The notes below the pieces were generated by a model, which worked only from the letters and a program-made list of their open reading frames with translations, was not told the DNA's origin and searched no databases. Shown in pieces: positions 1 to 5,611 of a stretch of 7,306 bases of DNA. This DNA comes from Planctomycetaceae bacterium (GTDB taxonomy: Bacteria > Planctomycetota > Planctomycetia > Planctomycetales > Planctomycetaceae), in assembly GCA_015487825.1 (NCBI GenBank), contig WFOZ01000909.1:1-7306 (forward strand). Direction: 5' to 3'. The translations under genes and the position numbers were made by a program. The first letter of the stretch is position 1. Each line of letters begins with the position of its first letter.

Positions 1-2
1 AG

Positions 3-158
3 GTGGACCTTGGGGACGAGGAAATAACATCAAGGTATATCACGAGTTACATCAATACTCAAATAGAACCTGGCGCTGTCCAGCTATTTAGCCGTGCGGC
101 TGATACACTTACATGGCTCATGCAACAATCCACCTTATATTCGAACAATATCGAGTGA
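3..158 (+). CDS. 3' end of a truncated gene, unknown product
   Basis: The frame beginning at base 3 stays open from the left edge to a TGA at 156-158 and gives 51 residues. The other two forward frames close early, with a TAA at 25-27 and a TAG at 88-90. The tail ends in ...QSTLYSNNIE and looks like the amphipathic C-terminus of a soluble protein; I recognise no motif. It uses AGG and ATA codons, which are uncommon in the genes to the right, so it may belong to a less typical or acquired gene. It converges on the minus-strand gene ending at 228. A short frame open by chance is possible, so confidence is low. Confidence 0.35.
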   Translation: MDLGDEEITSRYITSYINTQIEPGAVQLFSRAADTLTWLMQQSTLYSNNIE

Positions 159-172
159 AAAGTTTAGCAATA

Positions 173-207
173 GATGCTTCACTTTTATCTGCTGAATTAG
201 CAGCATC
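173..207. other. nested inverted repeat between convergent genes
   Basis: GATGCT (173-178) is matched by AGCATC (202-207). Inside them CTGCT (189-193) pairs with AGCAG (199-203) around the loop GAATT. The two pairings share the bases at 202-203, so only one can form fully. The position between two convergent stop codons suits a bidirectional transcription stop, but neither strand shows a T-run directly after the stem, so I do not call it an intrinsic terminator. Confidence 0.3.
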
Positions 208-227
208 CAGAAACCGCCCAGCCCCTG

Positions 228-842
228 CTACCGATTGATGAGTTCCGACAAAAACTTCCCTTTGTGATCGATGGCGTCAGGATATTTGGTGGTGATTTCC
301 CTAAATAAATCTGCAGCCTGCTTCTCCATTCCTTTTTCCCTGTAGTGATAAGCCAGATAAAAACGAGCATACGGCCCAACCTGGACCCCGTCGCCGTAGT
401 AGCAATCGCTGAAATCGGCAATTGCCTGCTGAAGATAATTTTCTCTTTGCAACCCCTGACTCATTTGCCCCAGATAAAGCAGTGCGCAACCGGTGCGATT
501 TGCCTTATCGAAACTCTTGACCAGTTTTTCGAGACTCTTCTTTCCTTCATCGGTTCGCCATTTTCGATTAGCGACCTGATAAAGAGTTTCAATTTCCTGC
601 CGTTGTTGCTTGGTGTAAATTTTGGAGTCTTTTCGCATTCGCTCTCTGGCTTTTAACCGCTGCTGATTCACGCGTTGTTCGGCAATCACTTTTTTTAGCA
701 ATGGTGCGGTCGAAGCTTCCAGAATTGCAAGGCGTTTTTCAAGTTGCTGCACTCGTTTTTCCAAAGCTTCGATTTTTGCGACATCATCAGCAAGGAGAGT
801 ATTTGTCGCAAGACAGATCAGAATGACAAGACTGTTTCTCAT
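228..842 (-). CDS. secreted coiled-coil protein with TPR-like C-terminus
   Basis: This 204-residue protein begins with a short signal peptide: a hydrophobic core at residues 5-12 and a likely cut after LLA18. Residues 20-43 form a clean coiled coil, with I24, L27, V31, L34, L38 and L41 at alternating 3/4 spacing. A charged helical linker follows to about residue 95. Residues 100-200 look like two TPR-type helical hairpins; the second (about 157-190) carries the ARFYLAYHYREKG...A..LF...YPDA pattern. Two cysteines, C119 and C147, remain after processing and could form a disulfide in the periplasm. The order signal, coiled coil, TPR resembles CpoB/YbgF, the Tol-Pal partner, but no tol or pal genes are here, so that role is not claimed. 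The start is supported by GAAGGA eight bases upstream. It is divergent from the aminotransferase gene. Confidence 0.85.
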   Translation of the reverse strand: MRNSLVILICLATNTLLADDVAKIEALEKRVQQLEKRLAILEASTAPLLKKVIAEQRVNQQRLKARERMRKDSKIYTKQQRQEIETLYQVANRKWRTDEGKKSLEKLVKSFDKANRTGCALLYLGQMSQGLQRENYLQQAIADFSDCYYGDGVQVGPYARFYLAYHYREKGMEKQAADLFREITTKYPDAIDHKGKFLSELINR

Positions 843-850
843 CTCGCAAA

Positions 851-856
851 TCCTTC
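851..856 (-). promoter_or_regulatory. ribosome binding site for the coiled-coil/TPR gene
   Basis: On the minus strand GAAGGA lies eight bases before the ATG at 842-840. It supports that start, since the next ATG upstream is followed at once by TGA. Confidence 0.65.
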
Positions 857-911
857 ACATTTAGAGGTTAAGTTTGTTTTACAATTTCATCTCATTTCAT
901 GGTATTGGGAG

Positions 912-938
912 TTTCCAGTGTGAAGCAGTTTGTATACT
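912..938 (+). promoter_or_regulatory. possible promoter of the aminotransferase-amidohydrolase pair
   Basis: TATACT (933-938) matches the -10 consensus at five of six bases. The best -35 partner is a poor TTTCCA (912-917) at 15 bases. It lies in the divergent gap 843-1008, the only non-coding stretch before this gene pair, and would give a leader of about 60 bases. I found no convincing promoter for the minus-strand gene in the same gap. Confidence 0.3.
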
Positions 939-995
939 CTCCCATCTTCTGCAGAGTTTCAAGCACCAGAGTGGAATTCAGGTTGTTTAAGTTAC

Positions 996-1001
996 GAAGG
1001 A
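996..1001 (+). promoter_or_regulatory. ribosome binding site for the class III aminotransferase
   Basis: GAAGGA lies seven bases before the ATG at 1009. It fixes this start over the out-of-frame ATG at 930. Confidence 0.65.
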
Positions 1002-1008
1002 ATCATCA

Positions 1009-2361
1009 ATGAGTACCGCACAAAATCGAGTAAATTCCCGGATCACCAAGTCTTGGGCGATGTATCATCGTGCGTTGGAATTGATTCCGGGAGGAACGCA
1101 GTTAATCAGTCGCCGTCCGACACGATTTGCCTTTGGGGTCTCGCCGATCTTCGCCACTCGCGGAAAGGGGGCCAGAATCTGGGATGTCGATGGAAATGAA
1201 TATATCGACTGGGTCAGCGGTATCGGTGCGATCTTGCTGGGATATGCTGATCCGGTTGTTGATGAAGCGGTCAAATCTCAGATTGATCAGGGAACGAACT
1301 TTTCGATTACACACGAACTTGAACTTGAACTGGCAGAAGAATTGGTAGCAACAATTCCGTGTGCAGAGATGGTTCGCTATACACGAAGTGGCGGCGAAGC
1401 GTGTGCGGTTGCGGTTCGTATTGCCCGTGGAACCACCGGGCGGGATAAAATTCTGTTTTGCGGATACCACGGCTGGCACGACTGGTACATGGCCTCAAAC
1501 CTCTCTGCAGAGCCGGGCCTGGATGAGCATCTGTTTTCGGGCATCGAACCGATCGGCGTGCCCCGCTCTCTAAAAGAAACCGCCATCCCTTTTCCTTACA
1601 ACGATCTGAATACATTGGGGGAATTGCTGGACCGCAATCGTGGCGAAGTCGCTGCAATTATCATGGAGCCGTTCCGCTCGGAACTACCGCCCGATGGATA
1701 TCTGGCTGGCGTACAGAGGCTGGCTCGCGAGCACGATGTGATTCTCATTTTTGATGAAGTGACCACCGGCTTCCGCCTGGCAACCGATGGCATTCAATCG
1801 GTTGTTGGCGTTGTGCCTGATATGTCTGTCTTTGCCAAATCGATTTCCAACGGTTACGCCATGGGTGTTGTTACAGGTAAACAGGAAGTGATGTCCCCTG
1901 CAGCTCAAATGTTTATTTCAAGCACCTATTGGGGCGAAACCGTTGGTTTAACTGCTGCGTTAACAACATTGCGGGAAGTAAAAAGACGCAACGTGCCTGC
2001 GATTATTCAACACATTGGCGAGCAACTGAAAAGCGGATTAAGTGAGATCGCCAGCGAAATCGGTTTGCCAGCGGTTTGCAAAGGAGCTTCGATTCATCCT
2101 TATCTTGAATTCCAGATTGATGACGCCGAAACTAAAACAAAATTGAACACGCTTTACATTCAGGAAATGGCGAAACGGGGCTGTCACGGTTATACCTCGT
2201 TTTATCTCAATGCCTCTCAAGGAGATGCCGAGATCACTCAAACTCTGGAAGCAGCTCGCGAAACATTTACCATCCTGGCTGACGGATTGAATGAAAACCG
2301 GATTGATGACTTATTGGAATGCGTTCCGAAGCAGGAATATTTCCAACGCCTGGTGCATTGA
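1009..2361 (+). CDS. class III PLP-dependent aminotransferase (GSA-aminomutase-like)
   Basis: This 450-residue enzyme is full length for the class III (fold type I) aminotransferases. IPGGTQ (26-31) and VDGNEYIDW (60-68) are the typical N-terminal segments. SGGEA (127-131) is the phosphate-binding loop, and YHGWHDW (153-159) holds the aromatic residue that stacks on the cofactor. DEVTTGFR (249-256) gives Asp249, which contacts the pyridine nitrogen, and K277 in FAKSISNG is the expected Schiff-base lysine. It resembles HemL, but has SGGEA where HemL usually has SNGTEA and YHGWHDW where HemL has YHGHAD, so it is probably not the tetrapyrrole enzyme. Relatives with YHGWHD-type motifs occur, to my knowledge, in surface-sugar and other specialised pathways. 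The substrate is unknown; the usual chemistry is transfer of a terminal amino group or its migration. An amidohydrolase gene follows 72 bp downstream and is probably co-transcribed. Confidence 0.92.
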   Translation: MSTAQNRVNSRITKSWAMYHRALELIPGGTQLISRRPTRFAFGVSPIFATRGKGARIWDVDGNEYIDWVSGIGAILLGYADPVVDEAVKSQIDQGTNFSITHELELELAEELVATIPCAEMVRYTRSGGEACAVAVRIARGTTGRDKILFCGYHGWHDWYMASNLSAEPGLDEHLFSGIEPIGVPRSLKETAIPFPYNDLNTLGELLDRNRGEVAAIIMEPFRSELPPDGYLAGVQRLAREHDVILIFDEVTTGFRLATDGIQSVVGVVPDMSVFAKSISNGYAMGVVTGKQEVMSPAAQMFISSTYWGETVGLTAALTTLREVKRRNVPAIIQHIGEQLKSGLSEIASEIGLPAVCKGASIHPYLEFQIDDAETKTKLNTLYIQEMAKRGCHGYTSFYLNASQGDAEITQTLEAARETFTILADGLNENRIDDLLECVPKQEYFQRLVH

Positions 2362-2368
2362 CGAGAGG

Positions 2369-2396
2369 CGTTAGGGATTAGACGTTGGGCATTAGG
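2369..2396 (+). repeat. two tandem copies of a 14-bp GTTAGG/ATTAG-type repeat
   Basis: CGTTAGGGATTAGA (2369-2382) is followed directly by CGTTGGGCATTAGG (2383-2396); 11 of 14 bases agree. The repeat begins eight bases after the aminotransferase stop codon and fills much of the 72-bp spacer before the amidohydrolase gene. It looks like a degenerate intergenic simple repeat rather than a protein-coding or hairpin element, as it contains no inverted complement. No function can be read from it. Confidence 0.7.
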
Positions 2397-2418
2397 AAGA
2401 TTTATTACAGGCAGTCTT

Positions 2419-2424
2419 GAGGGA
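2419..2424 (+). promoter_or_regulatory. ribosome binding site for the amidohydrolase
   Basis: GAGGGA stands nine bases before the ATG at 2434 and supports that start. Confidence 0.55.
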
Positions 2425-2433
2425 AACGGGAAT

Positions 2434-3459
2434 ATGGCATCTCCATTTGAGATTAGAGATATTGACCGCAGGATCTGGGAGCAGGAATTGGATTCATTTG
2501 TTCCTGAAAAAGTTTTTGATGCGCATAGTCATATCTACAAGTGGGATTTCAATCTTGATCCGCACAAGAATACCGGAGGGATGGCTAAACTGGTTTTGCC
2601 TCATTATGAACAGGCCTCGTTTGCTCTACTCGATGAAGCCGATGCAGCGTTGATGCCGGGGCGGGAAGTGCATCGGCTGGCCTTTCCGTTTCCGTTCTCT
2701 CTTCCTTGCAATTTCGATGCTTCCAACAAATACATTGCAGAGCAGATCCGTCAGGATTCAGAATCAGCCGCGTTGATGTTGGTACATCCTGAAATGTCGA
2801 GTGACGAGATTTACAAACAGCTTGATCAGTCTCATTTCCTGGGATTCAAACCGTATCGCTTTTATTCTGCAACCGGAGATGCGGTGAATTGTTCGATTAC
2901 CGATTTTCTGCCGGAGCATCAAATTGAAATCGCCCATGATCGCGAGTTGATTATTATGATGCACCTTTCCAAAACAGATGCTATTGCCGACCCGGACAAC
3001 CTGAAAGATTTGCAGGGTTTGTGCCGGCGGTATCCGAATGTCCGTTGGATTCTGGCTCACTGTGCGAGAAGTTATTCCACCTGGGCCATTGAACGAGCAG
3101 CTTCGGTGCTGCGTGAACTTCCCAACCTTTGGTACGACACCTCTTCGGTTTGTGAGACTGATGCAATTGCCGCCCTGATTAAAACAGCCCGTCCAAATCG
3201 CGTGATGTATGGTAGCGATGATATACCGATTGGTGTTTTGCGAGGAAAGTACATCACCTTCGGGTACGGCTGGGCGTACCTCAGCTCGGAAAATCATACA
3301 CTCAATTTGGCACACTGTAATCCGGAAATGACATTCACCCGCTACGAACAATTACGCGCCATGAAACGAGCCGCCGATTTACTTGGCATGGGAGAACCGG
3401 AAATTCAGGATCTGTTTTACAACACTGCCCGCGAACTGGTAAACAGTGTTGGCTGTTGA
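2434..3459 (+). CDS. amidohydrolase-2 family metal-dependent hydrolase
   Basis: The 341-residue product has the marks of the amidohydrolase-2 family (PF04909-type TIM barrel). FDAHSHI gives the metal-binding pair H31 and H33 at the end of strand 1. GFKPY with K139 matches the GxK strand of this family. MMHLS (H177) and LAHCAR (H209) supply the two further histidines, and YGSDD (D262) is the acidic residue expected to activate water. All the usual active-site positions are present, so it is probably catalytic, hydrolysing or decarboxylating a small amide, lactone or carboxylated substrate that I cannot name. There is no signal peptide, so it acts in the cytoplasm. It follows the class III aminotransferase with a good ribosome site, suggesting shared use of an amino-bearing metabolite. 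The aromatic-rich insert at residues 83-95 (FPFPFSLP) may shape the pocket. Confidence 0.88.
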   Translation: MASPFEIRDIDRRIWEQELDSFVPEKVFDAHSHIYKWDFNLDPHKNTGGMAKLVLPHYEQASFALLDEADAALMPGREVHRLAFPFPFSLPCNFDASNKYIAEQIRQDSESAALMLVHPEMSSDEIYKQLDQSHFLGFKPYRFYSATGDAVNCSITDFLPEHQIEIAHDRELIIMMHLSKTDAIADPDNLKDLQGLCRRYPNVRWILAHCARSYSTWAIERAASVLRELPNLWYDTSSVCETDAIAALIKTARPNRVMYGSDDIPIGVLRGKYITFGYGWAYLSSENHTLNLAHCNPEMTFTRYEQLRAMKRAADLLGMGEPEIQDLFYNTARELVNSVGC

Positions 3460-3515
3460 GTACTGCTGTTGCTTTCCTACAGAAGAAAAACCCCTCTTAA
3501 ACTGTCTGGCAATTA

Positions 3516-3539
3516 CCTGATCAGGAGTTGACGCTCCTG
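3516..3539 (+). promoter_or_regulatory. overlapping palindromes: hairpin, operator or terminator
   Basis: CCTGATCAGG (3516-3525) is a perfect 10-bp palindrome. Its right arm also starts the hairpin CAGGAG (3522-3527), loop TTGACG, CTCCTG (3534-3539), a perfect 6-bp GC-rich stem. CAGG can therefore pair left or right but not both. It lies 57 bases after the amidohydrolase stop and could end that transcript, but only TGTTATCCC follows, not a T-run. The loop is also the best -35 box of the next gene, so an operator is equally likely. Confidence 0.4.
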
Positions 3540-3556
3540 TTATCCCGGTTTACGAT
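3528..3556 (+). promoter_or_regulatory. likely promoter of the HYExAFE gene
   Basis: TTGACG (3528-3533, five of six matches to the -35 consensus) is separated by exactly 17 bases from TACGAT (3551-3556, four of six, keeping the key TA and final T). Transcription would begin near 3563 and leave a leader of about 55 bases. The -35 box sits in the loop of a hairpin sequence. The rest of the gap 3460-3609 shows nothing else clear. Confidence 0.45.
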
Positions 3557-3618
3557 AGCAGTATTGAGTTACTCCTTTTACCGAAGCCTTCTTTCTCGTA
3601 CATGACTGGTTGTTTTGC

Positions 3619-4137
3619 ATGATCCGTTCCAATCATTACGAGGCTGCGTTTGAAGAGTATTTGCGTCAGCAACGAACAGCCTACGTTGCTGTAGACGAAT
3701 CGCGGCGGGCGTTGTTGAAGGATGCTTCATTAAAATCGATGGATTTCATCGTTTACTGCGAAAAATCGACGAATCTGCTTGTTGATGTCAAAGGACGAAA
3801 ATGTCTGCGTGGACGTTCCTGGGAAAACTGGGCAACTGTCGAAGATATTCAGGGGTTAACACAATGGCAATTGGTATTTGGCGATGAGTTTCGCAGCCTG
3901 TTAGTGTTCGCTTACGAATTAATTGGCGATTTTTCCGGGGAACCGGACAATTCGGTCGTTAGTTATCAGTCGAAACGGTATGCTTTCTACGGTGTCTGGC
4001 TGGATGAATATCGTAAGGTGATGAAACAACGTTCCTCCAGTTGGCAGACGGTCTGGGTTGCCAAGCAGCAATATCAGCAGTGTCGATTTCCGATAGGCCA
4101 GTTGTTTAGTGTGGATAAACTCCTGGCTGCGATGTAA
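3619..4137 (+). CDS. HYExAFE family protein, function unknown
   Basis: The product is 172 residues from ATG 3619. The N-terminal motif HYEAAFE (residues 6-12) identifies the HYExAFE family, which I know from Planctomycetes and which has no assigned function. It is followed by YLR, a VAVDE strand, and a core where MDFIVY (D42) is followed by LLVDVKGRK (D56, K58). This D-x13-DxK pattern on two hydrophobic strands, with E8 or E12 on the preceding helix, looks like the PD-(D/E)XK nuclease fold. That is inference. Conserved-looking tryptophans occur in RSWENW and in YAFYGVW near the C-terminus. There is no signal peptide. An in-frame TTG at 3610 would add MFC, but ATG 3619 fits the motif spacing better. 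Neither start has a clear ribosome site. It is preceded by its own promoter candidate and may lead the downstream operon. Confidence 0.85.
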   Translation: MIRSNHYEAAFEEYLRQQRTAYVAVDESRRALLKDASLKSMDFIVYCEKSTNLLVDVKGRKCLRGRSWENWATVEDIQGLTQWQLVFGDEFRSLLVFAYELIGDFSGEPDNSVVSYQSKRYAFYGVWLDEYRKVMKQRSSSWQTVWVAKQQYQQCRFPIGQLFSVDKLLAAM

Positions 4138-4176
4138 GGCGTTGTCGCGTTTCGGTTTGTTAAAAAGTCATAAATT

Positions 4177-4184
4177 AAGGTGAT
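4177..4184 (+). promoter_or_regulatory. strong ribosome binding site for the 42-residue protein
   Basis: AAGGTGAT matches the anti-Shine-Dalgarno complement GGAGGTGAT at seven of nine positions and ends three bases before the ATG at 4188 (five bases from the AAGGTG core). It is one of the best ribosome sites in the window and is a main argument that this short gene is translated. Confidence 0.65.
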
Positions 4185-4187
4185 GTT

Positions 4188-4316
4188 ATGTGGACTACAT
4201 TAGCCCAAGCCGCTTCCGGAGGAGGATCGGGATTCCCGTTTGTCAATGTTCTTCTCCTGCTTGCCGGCATTGGTGGAGCATTGTTCGCTGTGTGCCGTTC
4301 TGCTAACCGGCGATAA
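4188..4316 (+). CDS. small single-pass membrane protein, 42 residues
   Basis: ATG 4188 to TAA 4314-4316 encodes 42 residues: MWTTLAQAAS, a glycine-rich GGGSG linker (11-15), one hydrophobic segment (about 18-36) and a basic tail, CRSANRR. The tail puts the C-terminus in the cytoplasm by the positive-inside rule, with the N-terminus outside. C36 sits at the inner membrane face. A strong ribosome site and the clear N-linker, membrane helix, basic-tail design argue for a real gene despite its size. It lies 50 bp after the HYExAFE gene and 62 bp before the ketosynthase, all in the same direction. I do not recognise a family. It may be a membrane anchor or small regulator of its neighbours, which is only a guess from position. 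Confidence 0.7.
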   Translation: MWTTLAQAASGGGSGFPFVNVLLLLAGIGGALFAVCRSANRR

Positions 4317-4331
4317 GTTTTCCTGTGGTTA

Positions 4332-4362
4332 CGGCTGTCCAAACCAGCCGGGCTGAGTTTTT
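4332..4362 (+). terminator. possible attenuator or weak terminator before the ketosynthase gene
   Basis: CGGCTG (4332-4337) pairs with CAGCCG (4345-4350) over a 7-base loop, and TTTTT follows at 4358-4362 after seven unpaired bases. A competing stem, TGGTT (4326-4330) with AACCA (4342-4346), uses overlapping bases. The gap before the T-run is longer than in a standard intrinsic terminator, so it may only reduce read-through into the ketosynthase gene. Confidence 0.35.
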
Positions 4363-4378
4363 CCTGGTGTAGTTTTTT

Positions 4379-5584
4379 ATGAGGGTGGCAATAACGGGAA
4401 TTGGGCTGATGACCTCGCTGGGGGACTCGCGCGAGATTAGTTGGAAACAGCTTCTTTCAGGACGCCCGCCTGCTGATTCCTTTTCTGAAACACGCCAATA
4501 CCCCGGCTCGCTCCGATTGCCCGATTCGTGGATTCCAGAACAGAAAAAAATTGCTCGCCCCAATGCAATTGCACTAAAAGTGGCCAGCGAAGCAATCGCA
4601 GACGCTGGTTGGCAGAACGCCGAACAACTTCGCTCTCCACGATTTGCCTGTGTAATTGGCACCAGTAAAGGACCACTGGAAGAATACCACTGCCCAGGGC
4701 ATCCGCTACCCGATCGCGGAACACCTCTCCCGTTTCCTTCTCTTTGGCCTTCTGGCCCGTTAACGCATGTCAGAACTCACTTTGGCATAACCGGCCCTTG
4801 TTTGTGTCCGGTTTCAGCCTGTGCAACAGGACTTGATGCAGTACTGCGCGGAGCCCGGCTGATTGAGCAGGGAGATTGCGATTTCGTGCTGGCTGGTAGC
4901 GTCGATGCCTCTGTCAATCAGTTCTTACTCAATTCATACAGGCGGTTGGGAGTTCTTGCGACAACTAAACTTTCTCCGCAGAAATCATGCAAGCCGTTCG
5001 ATGTCGATCGCAGTGGATTTGTGGTTGGGGAAGGCGGAGCGATGTTTTTGATGATGCGAGATGACCTTCCCGGGTTTCGCCCTGAAAAATGTTATGCGTA
5101 CTGGCAGGGAGGTTTGAGCTACAACGATCCGGCCGGCCTGACTCAACTCGATCCTGAGGGGATCACGTTAAAAAGATTACTGCACGATTTACTGATTCAG
5201 GCTGAGTTTTCCCCGCAGGAAATTGACTTACTCCATCTGCATGGCACGGGGACAACAAGTAACGATCTGGTAGAATCAGCTTCCATCGAATCTGTTTTTG
5301 GCGACCCCGCGAAACAACCTTGGAGCACTGCCTCGAAAGGGGCCCACGGGCATGCTCTCGGAGCAGCCGGGAGCATTGAACTGGCCTGGCTGCTATTATC
5401 AATGCGGGATGGAATCATTCCCCCCATCACCAATCTTCAAAGACCTGATACCAACTGCCCAATTCGCCCCGTTCTTTCCAGCTCAAAACAGGCTCTGCTT
5501 AATAATGGACTGAAACTTTCCCTCGGATTCGGAGGACATCAGATCGGCTGTGTTTTCTCCCGGGGAAACCGATCCGCCATTTAG
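4379..5584 (+). CDS. beta-ketoacyl-ACP synthase (FabF/KAS II-like)
   Basis: The 401-residue product is a thiolase-fold ketosynthase close to FabF in length (about 410). It would condense an enzyme-bound acyl group with malonyl-ACP in the cytoplasm. The triad is complete: nucleophile C148 in VSACATG, H288 in LHGTGT and H325 in GHALGAAG, with K320 at the position of the FabF lysine. FDVDRSGFVVGEGGA (207-221) and NLQRPDTNC (352-360) are also typical. It departs from housekeeping FabF at the gate loop, GFGGHQ (383-388) instead of GFGGTN, at GTSKG (94-98), and in a proline-rich stretch at 106-127. This suggests a specialised paralogue. An in-frame TAG at 4370 bounds the start, so ATG 4379 is the first possible; only a weak GGTG precedes it. 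An aminotransferase gene follows after 27 bp. Confidence 0.9.
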   Translation: MRVAITGIGLMTSLGDSREISWKQLLSGRPPADSFSETRQYPGSLRLPDSWIPEQKKIARPNAIALKVASEAIADAGWQNAEQLRSPRFACVIGTSKGPLEEYHCPGHPLPDRGTPLPFPSLWPSGPLTHVRTHFGITGPCLCPVSACATGLDAVLRGARLIEQGDCDFVLAGSVDASVNQFLLNSYRRLGVLATTKLSPQKSCKPFDVDRSGFVVGEGGAMFLMMRDDLPGFRPEKCYAYWQGGLSYNDPAGLTQLDPEGITLKRLLHDLLIQAEFSPQEIDLLHLHGTGTTSNDLVESASIESVFGDPAKQPWSTASKGAHGHALGAAGSIELAWLLLSMRDGIIPPITNLQRPDTNCPIRPVLSSSKQALLNNGLKLSLGFGGHQIGCVFSRGNRSAI

Positions 5585-5611
5585 AACCCAGAGGCATAGA
5601 CCATTAATCAT

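Noticed and set aside
189..203. Intrinsic terminator between the convergent genes
   Set aside because: The 5-bp stem has no T-run directly downstream on either strand; kept only as an inverted repeat.
345..656. Plus-strand open frame of 103 codons
   Set aside because: It lies entirely antisense to the secreted coiled-coil/TPR gene, which has a signal peptide, a heptad pattern and a ribosome site; this frame has none of these.
228..842. Naming the coiled-coil/TPR protein CpoB/YbgF
   Set aside because: The domain order is similar, but there are no tol or pal neighbours and the TPR region is short and degenerate.
930..1199. Plus-strand open frame of 89 codons before and across the aminotransferase start
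   Set aside because: It runs in a different frame from the aminotransferase, lacks a ribosome site and has no protein-like pattern.
1009..2361. Naming the class III aminotransferase hemL
   Set aside because: The SGGEA and YHGWHDW motifs differ from HemL, and no tetrapyrrole gene is nearby.
2764..3351. Minus-strand open frame of 195 codons opposite the amidohydrolase
   Set aside because: It starts with TTG, has no recognisable domain, and covers the catalytic region of a well-supported gene on the other strand. It is a codon-usage shadow.
3610..3618. TTG start for the HYExAFE gene adding three residues
   Set aside because: No ribosome site supports TTG, and ATG 3619 gives a short lead of MIRSN before the HYE motif. 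The true start still needs direct evidence.
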